A stretch of DNA of 64,000 nt from Fremontodendron californicum. Taxonomy: Eukaryota > Streptophyta > Magnoliopsida > Malvales > Malvaceae. The first letter of the stretch is position 1. Every line of letters starts with the position of its first letter. Positions 36,619 to 48,900 of this stretch are shown here, piece by piece. The DNA lies in the NCBI GenBank assembly GCA_030761205.1, contig JAULJL010000038.1:1674001-1738000 (forward strand), in the 5' to 3' direction. The notes under the pieces were generated by a model. That model searched no databases. It saw only the letters and a program-made list of their open reading frames with translations, and was not told the origin of the DNA. Both the position numbers and the translations under genes were made by a program.

Positions 36619-37050
36619 TAAGATGTAAATGAGATATTTATACTCTTAAATTATTCAAATTCGATTCAAAAAAAAATTCGAATTCAACTCGATCATTGTC
36701 AAGCTAAACTCAAATAACTCAAGTTATTGAACGAACTAAGTTCAAGTATCTTAATTTCGTACTCGAATAGTTCACGAAACTAATCAAGCTTTTTATTTTA
36801 ATATATATTTTTTTATTTTTAATTAGTATTGAAATTTTTTAATTCAAGTTCAAACACAAATAATCAATATTAAAATCAAGCTCATTTTTTACTAAATAAA
36901 TAAATCTAATCAAATGAGTTCAAGTAATTTAATTTTATCTCAAATCAAACTCAAATTTTAAAAATCAAATTCGATCCAACTCACCACTCGAATCAAATTC
37001 AGGCTCAAACTATTTACTACTTAAGTTGGACTCAACTTGATTACCTCCTA
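36619..37050. mobile_element. hAT-like MITE, TCGAG/CTCAA subfamily, copy 1 (432 bp)
   Basis: Left end TAAGATGTAAATGAGA; right end, reverse-complemented, TAGGAGGTAATCAAGTTGAG. Flanks ATCCTGTT (36611-36618) and ATCCTGAC (37051-37058) match at 6 of 8. The ends and the repeated AATTCGA, CTCAAACT and CAAGTT words match the copy at 44327-44726 in opposite orientation; this copy is more decayed. Confidence 0.62.
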
Positions 37051-37058
37051 ATCCTGAC

Positions 37059-39943
37059 TAATTAAAAGAGAGAAAAGGCTAACGCAAGAAAATTATACTA
37101 AACTAATTGTGACTTATTTTCCACAAAAAAAAAAAAAAAAACAGACTTGGTATATTTACAGTAGTAGAGTAAAAAGTAACAAAATCAATCTGAATCCCAA
37201 CCAATCAAGACTCTTGAATTAACTAAAAAACTCAATTATTCAAACTTAAAATCGATTTGATAAAAATTTAAAATAATCCAAATTTAATAATAAAAATAAA
37301 AATTAATTTAACTATCAATTTTATTATAACTCAAACTCAATTTTGAGATAACCAAAATCCAATACAAAATAATTTGTCAATTTGAAGATAACCAAAATCT
37401 AAAACAAAACAAACCCAACCCAAAATAATTTAAACTCATTCGTTTATCACCTCTACCTATTTTATGATGATTTAATGGTGTTACTATTATATGTCAATCT
37501 AATTGCACTTATAAATTCTTTAAACTATGACACATTTAACTTCTTTTTCCCTTGTGCAAAAAAAAAAAAAAGTCATATTAGGAAAATAAGATTTTTTCAA
37601 AATCTTATTTTCCTTTATCACTTGAGTAGAATGTAACATGTTTATCGCATTCTTTTCATACTTAGTTACCCAACCATTTAAACCATTAATTTGTTGTCCT
37701 ACACCAGGCAAATGCAGTGAATATTTAAAGAAATGAATATGTAAAAGTAAATACAATCTATCTCCCTACACGGTAATTTGCTTATAAAAGTAACTTTTTT
37801 AACATAGGAATATAGGAAAAGCAACTTATGCCAATAAATTGCATCAAAGTTAGTTGAGATTTGAGAACTGAAATGCAATTTTAATATGAAAGAATCTAAA
37901 AGACATCAACGATAACTAACATAAACAGACACCTGCATATGATAAATGCATGAACTTTCGTCAAGCCAAACACTTTCTACAATCAAACAACTTACAAATT
38001 CTAAACTACTTTTACCAATTTCATTCATATTTCTCTAAATAACAAAGAAAACAAGAGTAATACAGTTAGAGGAATTTTTTTTTTCTTTTTGGCTTTCTTT
38101 CAAAAGAGAACTTTAAAAAAAAAGGGAGGTTAGTGACGTGTCAAGGTGTGGTTGGATAGATTTTGTGGTGTTGGCTTCCACTAATTGACTGGGAGACTCC
38201 GTCCCATATAAAAAATTGTTTTCGTTTCGTGCAATGATTATTGGAGAGGTGATGATCCAGAAAAGAAAATAAAAAAATAAAAAAAATAAAAAAGATAATA
38301 AACAAAGGAAACATGCATGTGCGATGTGGGTTGTTTCTCTGGCACATTTCTATCTTCGGCTTTGTTTGTATTTGTTGGGAGAGGAGATTTGGAATTTTCC
38401 ACCTCCTTTCTGAGGTGTGAACAGTTATGCTCTCCACATTTCCTGCCAATGGGTCCCCAAATTCTCTAATGCCAAACATATTTTATTCAGAAAAATACTC
38501 ACTAATCCTATCATTCTTAACAACAAAGCTTCCACTAACCAAAGGAAACTTTCGTGTTTTTATTACTCTTTTCTCATTTACTGGCTCAATATCACTCCCT
38601 AAATCCCCATTACATAATTTTCCAGCTGGGAAAAGATGTATATTTTACCAAGCTAGTCCCGATCACAAAAGTTCAACAAGATTTATAGTAATGTGAAGAT
38701 GTCAAAGCCATATAATGACTATAGGTGATGGCCCACCGAGTTTATCCAAAACAGATTAATAATTTTAAGTTAATCAACAACGTAATCTCCACTTTAATGG
38801 TGCAATTGATTTGATGCAGTGTTAATAATAACCAAAACCCATTTTATCAGTGTAAAGAAATCAGCCCACAAACAGAGAGGTTCATGAAAAACAACTAAGG
38901 GTTTTTCTACCCGACCTTGGGATAATTAAAAGAAGATGGTCCAAACTCTATTATAATCATGAACCTAATCCTAATTCTCACCAAAAATCATTGTACCATG
39001 TGTATGCCAATGAATTCTAGGGGCATTTTATCGAGGATATCTTAAAATAAATTGAATCTAATAAAAACTAGTTGACATTATGATGTGCCTGAGAGATTGC
39101 CTCCCTTGTGTGAGACATTATAAAGCAATGAGCAAAAAAAACGGGGGAAAGCATTAAACGACACCAGACAAAAAGTAAGGTACTTGCTGCAGATGGAATG
39201 GTGAGGAGTGATTCAAGATTATTTAAACTAGCTTTGGATTCAACCATGAAAATGGGAGTGAACCCTAATTATTGCTAAGATTAGTAGTGATGAAAATTCA
39301 AGAGTTAAAAGAGAAAGTTGAGTCCAAGAATGTGTACGAGTTAAAGAGGAGAGTCCGGAAAATATCTGATAGAGGGGAGAGAAGAAGACCAGTTCAAGTC
39401 AAACCTGCATGAATATGGAAACTATTTTAGCTCATGAAATCTGATAATACTGTATCATTATGTCAATAAATTCCCAACAAGATCTGAATCCGAATTTCAC
39501 ATGAATCTCGGCTCAAATCAAAATCAGTTGATCCTATGGCAGAACAATAAACAAGAGAGATAAAAAATGTCAATTGAGGGAAATTCATCAGCGTAACACA
39601 CTTACCTTTTTTTTAAAAATTTGGTAGATTTCCTCTGTAACATGTATCTAGCAAAAGTCAATTCAAGAAAGAAAAAAAAGAGAGTAAATATGGCCCCATA
39701 CTAAGTATAACTCCAACAATAATGGAATGAAAACGGCAGTTTCTATAATGTGCTTTACAGGTAAAAATTTGCTGGCAAGATGACATCGTAGCAATACAAG
39801 GTTTCAAGAAGGATAGAATGATTACGTAGTCGCAGAAAGCTCCCCATTTATCCATCATGAAATTATGCTAATTTTTGTTTCTTCTATAAGCCATATTCGT
39901 TTGGTGATGGGCAAAAGGTCAACGCAAGGGTGTTGCAACTTGC
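37059..39943. other. Intergenic, no gene recognised
   Basis: AT-rich sequence. A compact hairpin lies near 37577-37613 (AGGAAAATAAGATTTT and AAAATCTTATTTTCCT). Open frames here are short and unrecognised. Confidence 0.5.
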
Positions 39944-39951
39944 ATCCACAT

Positions 39952-40105
39952 CTATGTTACTCGAACTCGGATGAGTATCAAATACGAGTATACTCAATTT
40001 TTTAAAAGTTTTTCATATATTTGATGTATCATAATTTCATATACATGTTTGAATATGTGTGAAACACGAGTACTTTAGAAAAAATAAAGAATTCGGATAA
40101 CATAG
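39952..40105. mobile_element. CTATGTT-ended MITE, copy 2 (154 bp)
   Basis: Left end CTATGTTACTCGAACTCGG; right end, reverse-complemented, CTATGTTATCCGAATTC. Flanks ATCCACAT (39944-39951) and ATCAACAT (40106-40113) match at 7 of 8. This copy is more AT-rich than copies 1 and 3, as expected of an older, methylation-decayed insertion. Confidence 0.78.
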
Positions 40106-40113
40106 ATCAACAT

Positions 40114-42000
40114 CATGACTATGAAGTCTAAGATTCAGCACAATTCTAAATATGTAAATACATACAAGATTTAAGTTAACTAAGTCTAAAGCGACTGCAA
40201 AGTAATCCATAAATGTGTGCAGAAATTTGTTAGCCTATGTTTCTGCTGCCTAGTTTCTCTAATGATTCCGATAAAGATCAATATCCTATACATAACATTC
40301 TCCATTCAGCTGATCAGCTACAACAGTTTTAACTATGTTATCAAAGATAAAATATAAGAACAGTCTCACCAGAAAAGGATAATAATTAAGAACATGGTCA
40401 AAACATTTCAGTCTGAACAAGAGGACTTATTTAATTATCAGCCTATCTGAGATAGTTAATTAGATTAGAGGATATGTTAAAAAGGTCTAAAATTCAACTA
40501 GTGGGAGTTCTGAATCACTCCATCTGTGTAGTGTCATCATCTTAGGGAACAAATTGCAGTATCATAAGTAAAAACAAAGTGAGTCAATTTCGATTCATTA
40601 AATGCTGAAATGCTCTTGCTTGATGATTAATCCAAAATTTAGCACAAAGACACTTATTGATGGAAAGCAAACATCCAATGATTATGTCACAATCCTTCAT
40701 TGATAACTCAAAAAAAAATTATTATACTAAACGTTGCTTTGAAGTACAACCAGCTTTCTTTCTCTCTCTCTATAAAAAAAAAAGGTTTTAACTATTTAAT
40801 AAGTTACAGATCTTCGTGGATTACATCGAACCTCAGCTCTTTAGGTACAGCCATGCCTAAAAGTTTAGTGTTCTTAATTCATTTTTAAGTGGGTATTAGT
40901 CATGCTCTCATTCATAAACAAACAAAGTTCTGTGGATTACACCAAACCGTTTACTTTAATCCAGCTAACTCTGCCTCCTCTACCACATCACTAGGAAAAA
41001 AATCTCCTACTTGGCATGCTTAAGTGAAGTCCTCATCAGTTTTATTCTCCAATCTGCTTCTTACTATTGACTGTCAGGCTTCTTTTTATTGACCTATTAA
41101 TGATTTATCTAACTGTCAAATTAGAGCCTCACTTGTCCCCTCATGAAACAATTAGCTTTCAAAGAAAGAGCCTATAAGATTGCATTTGGTGTCACCGTCT
41201 CAGAATCTTCCCATCCCTTCTCACAATTCCTAACTACCTCCGCTAAAAGAGCTTATCATTCCCCATTCACTGTACTTTTATCATAATATAGAACTATTTT
41301 ATTTACTTCAAGGACAAAAATACTTGATAACATAAAAATAAATGTTGTCCATGCTTGTGATTGTGCATTCTAAGAGTCACCATGAAGTTGTCTAGTGTTG
41401 CTCCCCACCACAATCTTAACTAACTCATGCAGTCATGCTTTCTTTTGGTTCCATTATTTTAGAAATTTAGAATAATTTTGATTTTTGTGACTGCTAATTT
41501 GACTTGCTTTACCTATGTCAAACACACACAGATATGAAACAGCAATAGCTTTGAACGTTTGACCTAATACTTTATACTTAATACATAATACAGCCACACA
41601 CAAGTTACATCAAGAGGTCAAATATCTAGACAGTCTAGTTGCAGAAAAATAAAACTGGGTGTGCCAAAGATTTAAATACAATGTGCAAGAAGATAATCTT
41701 TTGAAGGGCCTGCACCACGGCATAAGCCAACAGTATGGCTTTAAATGCATTCAGTATTTTATGTATAAACTTTATTGTTGACAAATTCTTTGAAGACAGT
41801 TTTCATCCAGAAGAATATGCTTTATGTGTTTAGCATCAGACGCATAAAGCTGTTATCATACAATAAACGAATTCAATTATTGACCAGAAGAGTGTCATAA
41901 AAATCATCAGTTAAGGACAAATAAAGGAGACAAGCATGTCCCTGCAACCAGACTCTGCCCTTTTTGTTGCGAATTTAAGTCTTGCAGTTCTAATTTTATA
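40114..42000. other. Intergenic, no gene recognised
   Basis: Moderately AT-rich, with few TA tracts. No frame has recognisable family features. Confidence 0.5.
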
Positions 42001-42231
42001 TTTTTTGTTTATTTTAGGTTTAATTTTATATTTTTATTAAAAAAATTAATTTATTGAATTCGAACATTTAACAGATTCGGATATCCGGCAAATGCAGATA
42101 ATGTTATTTAATTCGGATTCGGATAGTAATACTCGGATTAATGCGAATAATAATCAAATTCGGATTTTATAACAATTATGCGGATTCAGATATTACAAAA
42201 AATGCAGATATCTTACCCGCTATCATCCCTA
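42000..42231. repeat. GGATATCC-type dispersed repeat, copy 3 (one end)
   Basis: Contains CAGATTCGGATATCCGGC, AATTCGGATTCGGATAG and ATGCGGATTCAGATATT. The right end reads CTATCATCCCTA, the reverse complement of TAGGGATGATAG, nearly the left end of copy 2 (TAGAAATGATAG). The left end was not found. Confidence 0.5.
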
Positions 42232-42583
42232 ATCCATAACGTGCATATTCACTAGTGCATGCATTGTACATCATACATGAATGTTTCGGGAACCAGGGCT
42301 GATAGGGCAATAAATAGGCAGTTTAGAAAGCTGAGAACCAATCAAGCATCTGAATAGAATAACCATTCAACCAATTAACCTCCTTTAGCTATAGAGTTTA
42401 CAGCTATCCATGTGCAATATCAGTCAAATGCATTTGAAATGAGGAAATGATCAGAGCAAGATTATTCACTTTGATGTTAGCACAATTCCAACACACAAAA
42501 TCATATCATCAAAAACTTGAACCTGCATCACAAAGAGGATCCAAAATAAATCCTACTAACATCCAAACAGCAAAAAAGTACCT

Positions 42584-43768
42584 TCAAGTTGGCGGGAGTC
42601 CAGTGAAAGTGCAAGCGACTCTTGAATAGAAAAACAAATAGAAGGAAAACAGCAAGACCGCAACAACCCAAAGCAAGAAGCAGAGAAATACGATATAAGC
42701 ATTTCTAGAAACGAGTTGAGGTAGCTTATCTATCTCTCCAGGCAGAGTGTAAAACTCATTAGTAGTGAACTTGATCAATGCATCTAGAACCTTCTTGGAT
42801 TTGTTCTCCATGTCAACAGCATTCAATGCTTGTAGTCGAGCTTGTGTTAGAAGATTCACCATAATCTCTACTTCCGCTGAACCAGCCTTCGAAAAGTCAA
42901 TTTGTTCATCTCTGTTTGCATTGCTTATCTTTGAACAAGGAGTGAGTTTAGATGGTATGAAGGTTTCTGATGAAGTTGAAAGTGATGGATACGAAGCCGG
43001 AGCAAAGCTCTGATACAGACTCAAAGAATTCAAAAACCTAAACCTTGAATGATGATTTATCTAACCAGGTTTTTTAAACTATTATCATCAAATTTTGCAG
43101 GAAACCTGAAAAAATAAATAGTAATTAAATAAAATTTTTAATAATTATGATTCATCCGTGAGCGACTCTTTTTTCACAGAAAACAAAGGTAGATTGGAAA
43201 TTTATCATACCGTATTTATTAACGGATGAATCAAAAAGAAGTAAAAAAAAAATCATAAAACACGATTCAAACTGAAATAATATAGACTAAGCTAATTCAA
43301 AATTCAGATTAAGTATTAAATGAAAAATATTCATTTAATCAGCCTCCAGCAATTCAATTCTTACTCAAAATCACAGAATATTATTAAAAAAAAAAAAAAA
43401 AGCTATGTGAATGACTCGTACCTCTGCGGTTTCACCGTCAAAATTAGCATCTGAAATAGCAGAAATCGAAGAGAAATCAATGAACTCTTCAGAAATTTTA
43501 GGCAAAACATCTTCAGTCGGTGAAACGAACGCTTCGGCTAAACTCTTCTGAGCAATCTGCAATGAGAACAAAAAACGAAAAAAGAGAAAAAAATGAGCTC
43601 GCAATCCAGATGAAACAATGCGGGCATGAAATTGAGAAATTATTGGTTATTAGAATCACTTGCCTTCTTTAACGTTTTATTCGCCGGAGAATCCTTTGAT
43701 CGACGATTGGCGATATCTGAAGATCGCGGGAATTCTTTTCGCGGAGTTCGATTTTCTTTTTCTTTCAT
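42584..43768 (-). CDS. Unrecognised protein with C-terminal membrane anchor
   Basis: Proposed exons are 43768-43664, 43556-43422 and 43060-42584, giving 238 residues. Exon 1 encodes a basic N-terminus (MKEKENRTPRKEFPRS). The exon 1 donor is AAG|GCAAGTGATT, a GC-AG intron; the nearby GT would shift the frame into a stop. Exon 2 encodes an acidic part (EDVLPKISEEFIDFSS). Exon 3 holds a helical segment (SAEVEIMVNLLTQARLQALN) and a long hydrophobic stretch AYIVFLCFLLWVVAVLLFSF near residues 204-223, followed by a short tail, so it looks tail-anchored. The exon 3 start is uncertain: the acceptor chosen (GGTTAG|ATAAAT) keeps the frame but is weak, while a stronger TTTTTTCAG at about 43107 would end the protein after a few codons. 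I do not recognise the family. Confidence 0.6.
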
Positions 43769-43899
43769 TTTTCAAGTTTCGCTCTCTATTTCTCTCGATT
43801 TTTTTGGCGGGAGAATTTTCAATTTCAAATTTGATCAAAATTTGAAAACATATATTCTGCAAATTGGGCCGAACTTATTTATAGTTGACTAGAGGGAGA

Positions 43900-44318
43900 T
43901 TAAGAACTATAATTGCGAATATTTAGGCCCTTTAATCAACTGTTAAACATGATAAAGATCAGTTTAAGAGTTAAAAATAATTTTAACTTTAAAATGGGCC
44001 AAGCTGAAAAGGCCTCCTTTCTATTTCCAAACCGAAAACAAAATCTGGCCTCAAACGAACCTTTTTCCTTCCTTTTTCTTTACTTTTAAAAATTCTTTTA
44101 ATACTATTTTTCTTATTCCTGAAACTTTTATATTACAATTAATTTATTTTAGAAAATTTGCCCCATTCTAATATCCAATTTATGATACAATTTAATTTTT
44201 TACCCATGATTTTTGCATTATAAATGATGAAAAAATTGGAAAAAGAAAAGAAAATCTCATTGTTTTAGTCATAATACCTGCTATATCGTGAATTTAGTAA
44301 TTAAATAATAATAACGTT
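43900..44318. other. Intergenic
   Basis: Upstream of the minus-strand gene. AT-rich with no recognised gene. GGCGGGAGAA at about 43806-43815 in the leader of the 42.6-43.8 kb gene is a weak E2F-like match. Confidence 0.4.
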
Positions 44319-44326
44319 GTGGTCCA

Positions 44327-44726
44327 TAGGGGTGTAATCAAATCGAGTTCGAGCTAAATTCAGAATTCGAGGCTCGAAACTCAACTCGAACTCGATCAAG
44401 TTTTATTTTTAAAATTCGAGTTCGATTCGAGATAAAAATCGAACTACTCGACTTTGCTCGATTAGTTTTGATTGGTCCGTTTATCTAGTAAAAAATGAGC
44501 TCGATTTCATACTCAACTTCAAACTCGATTATTTGTTATCGAGTTCGAATTGAGATTTTTCAGTATTAATTAAAAATAAAAAAGTTCGATTAAGCTTGCA
44601 AGCTACTCGAATTTGGTTCGCTCGATAGCTTGAGCTGCTCAAACTCGACTCGACAATAACCAAACCAAATTCAAGTTTTTTTCGTGAATAGCATGCGAGC
44701 ACAGATGTCTCAATTTTACATCCCTA
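44327..44726. mobile_element. hAT-like MITE, TCGAG/CTCAA subfamily, copy 2 (400 bp)
   Basis: Left end TAGGGGTGTAATCAAATCGA; right end, reverse-complemented, TAGGGATGTAAAATTGAGAC. Flanks GTGGTCCA (44319-44326) and GTGGTCGA (44727-44734) match at 7 of 8. The inner sequence repeats TCGAGTTCGA, ACTCGAACTCGA and CTCGACT on both sides. The end TAGGGGTGTAA and the 8-bp duplication fit hAT-type elements. No coding frame. Confidence 0.82.
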
Positions 44727-44739
44727 GTGGTCGATATAT

Positions 44740-45760
44740 AACTATTGAAAATCTTTAACGCTATGTTTGAATTGAAAAAAGGAAAGAGAGAGAAAAGAAA
44801 AGGTAAGTAAAACAAGAGAAAGGAATAAACCATTCCTTTATTTGGAAAAAAATCTAAATTAAATAAAAGAAAATGAGAGAAAAAAATAAAGTTATATATT
44901 TTTTTAACCTTATGAAATGTTTATTATAACCTCTTTATATTTATACTATAATTAAAGAAAATGGCTACGTTAGTATCACTGAATCAAGTGACACCAATTC
45001 AATTGGTGAAAAGACAAAAAAATAAAAAAATGTAGTAAACCAAAAAAATATACCAAAGTTATTGATAACTTTTCAAATTTTATATGATTTTTATTTTTAA
45101 AAAATTTATCAATCTTTTTTCTAAAACTGTCCATTTAAAAAAAAAAAAACTATCCATACTTACAAGTTACAAACTACCCACAAATAAAATTTTTTAAACA
45201 TAATTTTTTACTATTTTTTTTTTTTTTTCATTCACCCATATAGTGAGTGTGCCATAATCTAGTTTTATAAAAGTGAACACTTTTTTTTTTTCTTTCAATT
45301 TTCTTATTAAATTTTAACATTATTAATAATCACATATTCTTTTGATTTATTATAATTAAAATTTATTGTATATTTTTTTACTATTTTATTTGATATTTCG
45401 AGGAAAACAAAAAATTATTATATGGTAATTCATAAAAATAAAGTTATAATTGAAAAAAGAATATTATAATGAACTATTATTTTTCATCGTTTCACAAAAC
45501 AATAGTTATTAAGATTTCTCTCTATTCAATTTTTTTTTTATTAATTTTAACTATTCAAATAAAAAATACATGTATTATTTCATTTTCTCTAAAAGAAACT
45601 TTTATTTTTTAAAATTTTTGTTTTATCAATTTTTATCCAAATGTTAATTTGTTATATTACTACTTTAACCATATGTTCATTAGATTGTGACTAGAGATAT
45701 CATAGCTCGAGTCGGTGCAACCAAGGGCTGAGCCTACGCGCTCCGAACCCCGAGCCAGCG
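44740..45760. other. Intergenic, no gene recognised
   Basis: AT-rich with many A and T runs, leading into the ISWI promoter. Nothing gene-like was seen. Confidence 0.5.
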
Positions 45761-45769
45761 GGTTAACTA

Positions 45770-45810
45770 GGCGGGAAATTCCTATTTCCCTATAATTGGC
45801 GGGAAATTCC
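45770..45810 (+). promoter_or_regulatory. Two E2F-type sites upstream of the ISWI gene
   Basis: GGCGGGAAATTCC occurs at 45770-45782 and again at 45798-45810, 28 bp apart, about 200 bp before the ISWI start codon. GGCGGGAAA is the reverse complement of TTTCCCGCC, the E2F binding consensus of S-phase genes. The identical 13-mers and close spacing suggest real regulation. Cell-cycle control is inferred. Confidence 0.7.
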
Positions 45811-45997
45811 TCATTTGACACTCAATCCACTTCAAAACATTTAATCTCCACTTCCCCAAATCCAACGGCTACAATTTCACCTTCATCTATCTCATTTTAT
45901 TTCGAGCCTTTGTATACCAAAAGTCGGTCTCTTTTATTCCTTTCTCTCCAAAAGAAAAGAGAAGACGAGAAAAAAGAAACCCTCGACTGAGAAACAG

Positions 45998-48900
45998 ATG
46001 GCGAAATCGTCGAAGCCGGCGTCGTCCGATGAATCCCTATCCAACGGTTCCAGTTCATCAGAAGAAGAGCGAATCAACGATCAGATCAACGGCGACGAAG
46101 ACGACGAAGAAGAGCTCGAAGCCGTTGCTCGCTCTGCCGACGCATCCGACGAAGACGATGACGCCGCCCCTGACGGAAACGCGGATGACGCTTACGAGGT
46201 AATTTTACGAGTTTGCCCCTCTTAGCAGTCTTTTTATTTCTCTTGAATTTTTACGATTTTAGCTGTCGGATCTAGCTTTTTGGTTGTTATTTGTAGTTAG
46301 GGTTTGCCAATAATTGAAAAAAAAATAGTTTTAAGCTTTTAGTTTTTACACTTGAGAATGAATTTTGCTTCTAGGGTTTTTAATAAGTTGCTGAGAAGCT
46401 TAATTTAAACTTCATTGTTTATATTTATATTTTTTGACTTTTGAAATATTTTTTTTCGTGTAGGATGAGCCTAACGGGGCTGATCCAGAAATTAGTAAGC
46501 GAGAAAAGGAGAGGCTAAAAGAAATGGAGAAACTAAAGAAGCAGAAGATTCAGGAAATATTGGATGCTCAAAATGCCGCAATTGATGCCGATATGGTGCG
46601 TATTCTAGGGAAAAGTTCGTATTCTGTTATTTTTAAGTGTGATTTATGGTTTGCTAATGTTTGGTTTAATAATAGAATAATAGGGGGAAGGGGCGTTTGA
46701 AGTATCTTTTGCAGCAGACGGAGTTGTTTGCTCATTTTTCTAAAGGTGACCAATCGTCATCACAAAAGAAGGTGAAAGGAAGGTATACATGTCCTCTTTT
46801 CTGCTAAAGGTGTTGAAAGGGTGATTTCTCTTGTTTGTGGGGTTTTCATGATATTACTGGTTGTAAGTGATGGGTATTGTTTTCTACTTGTTTTTTAATG
46901 GTTTTCATAGTAATGGTTTCTTCCACTCGTTAAATTTAGGGGACGTCATGCATCAAAAATAACTGAAGAGGAAGAAGATGAAGAGTGCCTCAAGGAGGAA
47001 GATGGTTTGTCTGGAAACACGCGATTGTTGACTCAACCTTCTTGTAAGTTCTCTCTCTCTTAACCCTCAGTTGGAGAACTCAGTTCAACTGGTTTCATTT
47101 CTCTTTACATGTTCTTTGTTTTTTTTTTTTTCTTCTTTTTTTCTCCCACCAGGTATTCAGGGAAAGATGAGGGACTACCAACTTGCAGGTTTAAATTGGC
47201 TTATACGATTGTATGAGAATGGTATAAATGGAATTCTTGCAGATGAAATGGTATGGGCTGTAGCAATGGCTTTTAAAGATTGCATATTGTTTAAGTTCAT
47301 TGTCAAGACTTGTTTTTAAGATCATAATAAGCTTGATCAAGGATATGTTATTAGCTGATGTTTGTTTACTGAATTTTTGAATAAAGGGACTGGGAAAAAC
47401 TTTGCAAACTATTTCCTTAATGGGCTATCTGCATGAGTACCGCGGAATTACTGGCCCTCATATGGTTGTTGCTCCAAAATCAACTCTTGGTAACTGGATG
47501 AATGAAATTCGTCGATTTTGCCCAGTCTTGCGAGCTGTAAAATTTCTTGGGAATCCTGAGGAAAGAGTAAGTTGCTTGATGTATGCTTTACTGTTTACTC
47601 TTTATTTTTCTCTTTATTATGATTCTTATGTCTTCTAATTTCTACAGAGATACATCCGTGAGGAGTTACTGGTTGTTGGGAAGTTTGATATCTGTGTCAC
47701 AAGTTTTGAAATGGCCATTAAGAAGTCTGCCTTGCGTCGTTTTAGTTGGCGCTATATAATTATTGATGAAGCCCATCGAATCAAGAATGAGAATTCACTC
47801 CTTTCAAAAACAATGAGGCTTTACAATACTAATTACCGTCTTCTTATTACGGGTACTCCACTTCAGGTATGCATTCAAATGTACTTTGCTATGGAAGTAC
47901 TTACTGAGTTTATAAGTCTCATTCCATTCACGTCTGCTTAGTTGCACTATAAATGCCTATGCTATTTTCTGGTACTAGACTTGCATTTAAGTTGAAAAGT
48001 TGGTCAAGTATGTATCGTGTTTTCTTGGTTGAATCAATTTTAGTTGCCAACTGAAATGATTTTGATGATTTTTACTTTTTTATGTTTTTATTTTACTACA
48101 TTTTTGGTTCTTATAAGTTAAAGCTGTGATCAATAGTGACAGCTTTTGTTGTCTTGTTGATTACTCGTACTTGAATCATTTTAATATGTTATTGTTCGGT
48201 ATATGTAATAATCTTGGTATTTTTTTGGTGCAGAATAATCTTCATGAGCTTTGGTCTCTTCTTAATTTTTTACTGCCGGAGATTTTTAGTTCAGCTGAAA
48301 CTTTTGATGAGTGGTTTCAGATTTCTGGTGAAAACGACCAGCAGGAAGTTGTTCAACAACTTCACAAGGCAAGTGAAAAATCTTATCTCTACTCATGCCA
48401 GACCTATGGGTTTGTACAAATAATTAACATTCTTTATCTCTACATCTTTAGGTTCTTCGGCCATTTCTCCTTCGGAGATTGAAATCAGATGTAGAGAAAG
48501 GTTTACCTCCCAAAAAGGAAACTATCCTGAAAGTAGGAATGTCCCAGATGCAGAAAAATTACTATAGGGCTTTGCTGCAAAAAGATCTTGAAGTTGTTAA
48601 TGCTGGTGGAGAGCGTAAGCGTCTTCTGAACATTGCAATGCAGCTGCGTAAATGCTGTAATCACCCATATCTTTTCCAAGGTGCTGAACCTGGACCTCCA
48701 TATACTACAGGGGACCATCTTATAACCAATGGTGGTAAGTTTACTTCCTGGAAGATATTGAATCCATTGGTGTTGAATGAAAGCTGACCTTACTGATTTA
48801 TTTCCAGGTAAAATGGTTCTCTTGGACAAGCTACTATCAAAGCTGAAGGAGCGTGATTCTAGAGTTCTGATATTTTCACAGGTAATCTTGAGGGTTGCCT

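Noticed and set aside
38141..38696. Overlapping open frames on both strands near 38.1-38.7 kb
   Set aside because: None has recognisable motifs, and their composition is that of the surrounding non-coding DNA.
43677..43862. Longer upstream start for the 42.6-43.8 kb gene
   Set aside because: That ATG is in a different frame from the downstream exons and ends in a stop before the splice site; the ATG at 43768 keeps the frame.
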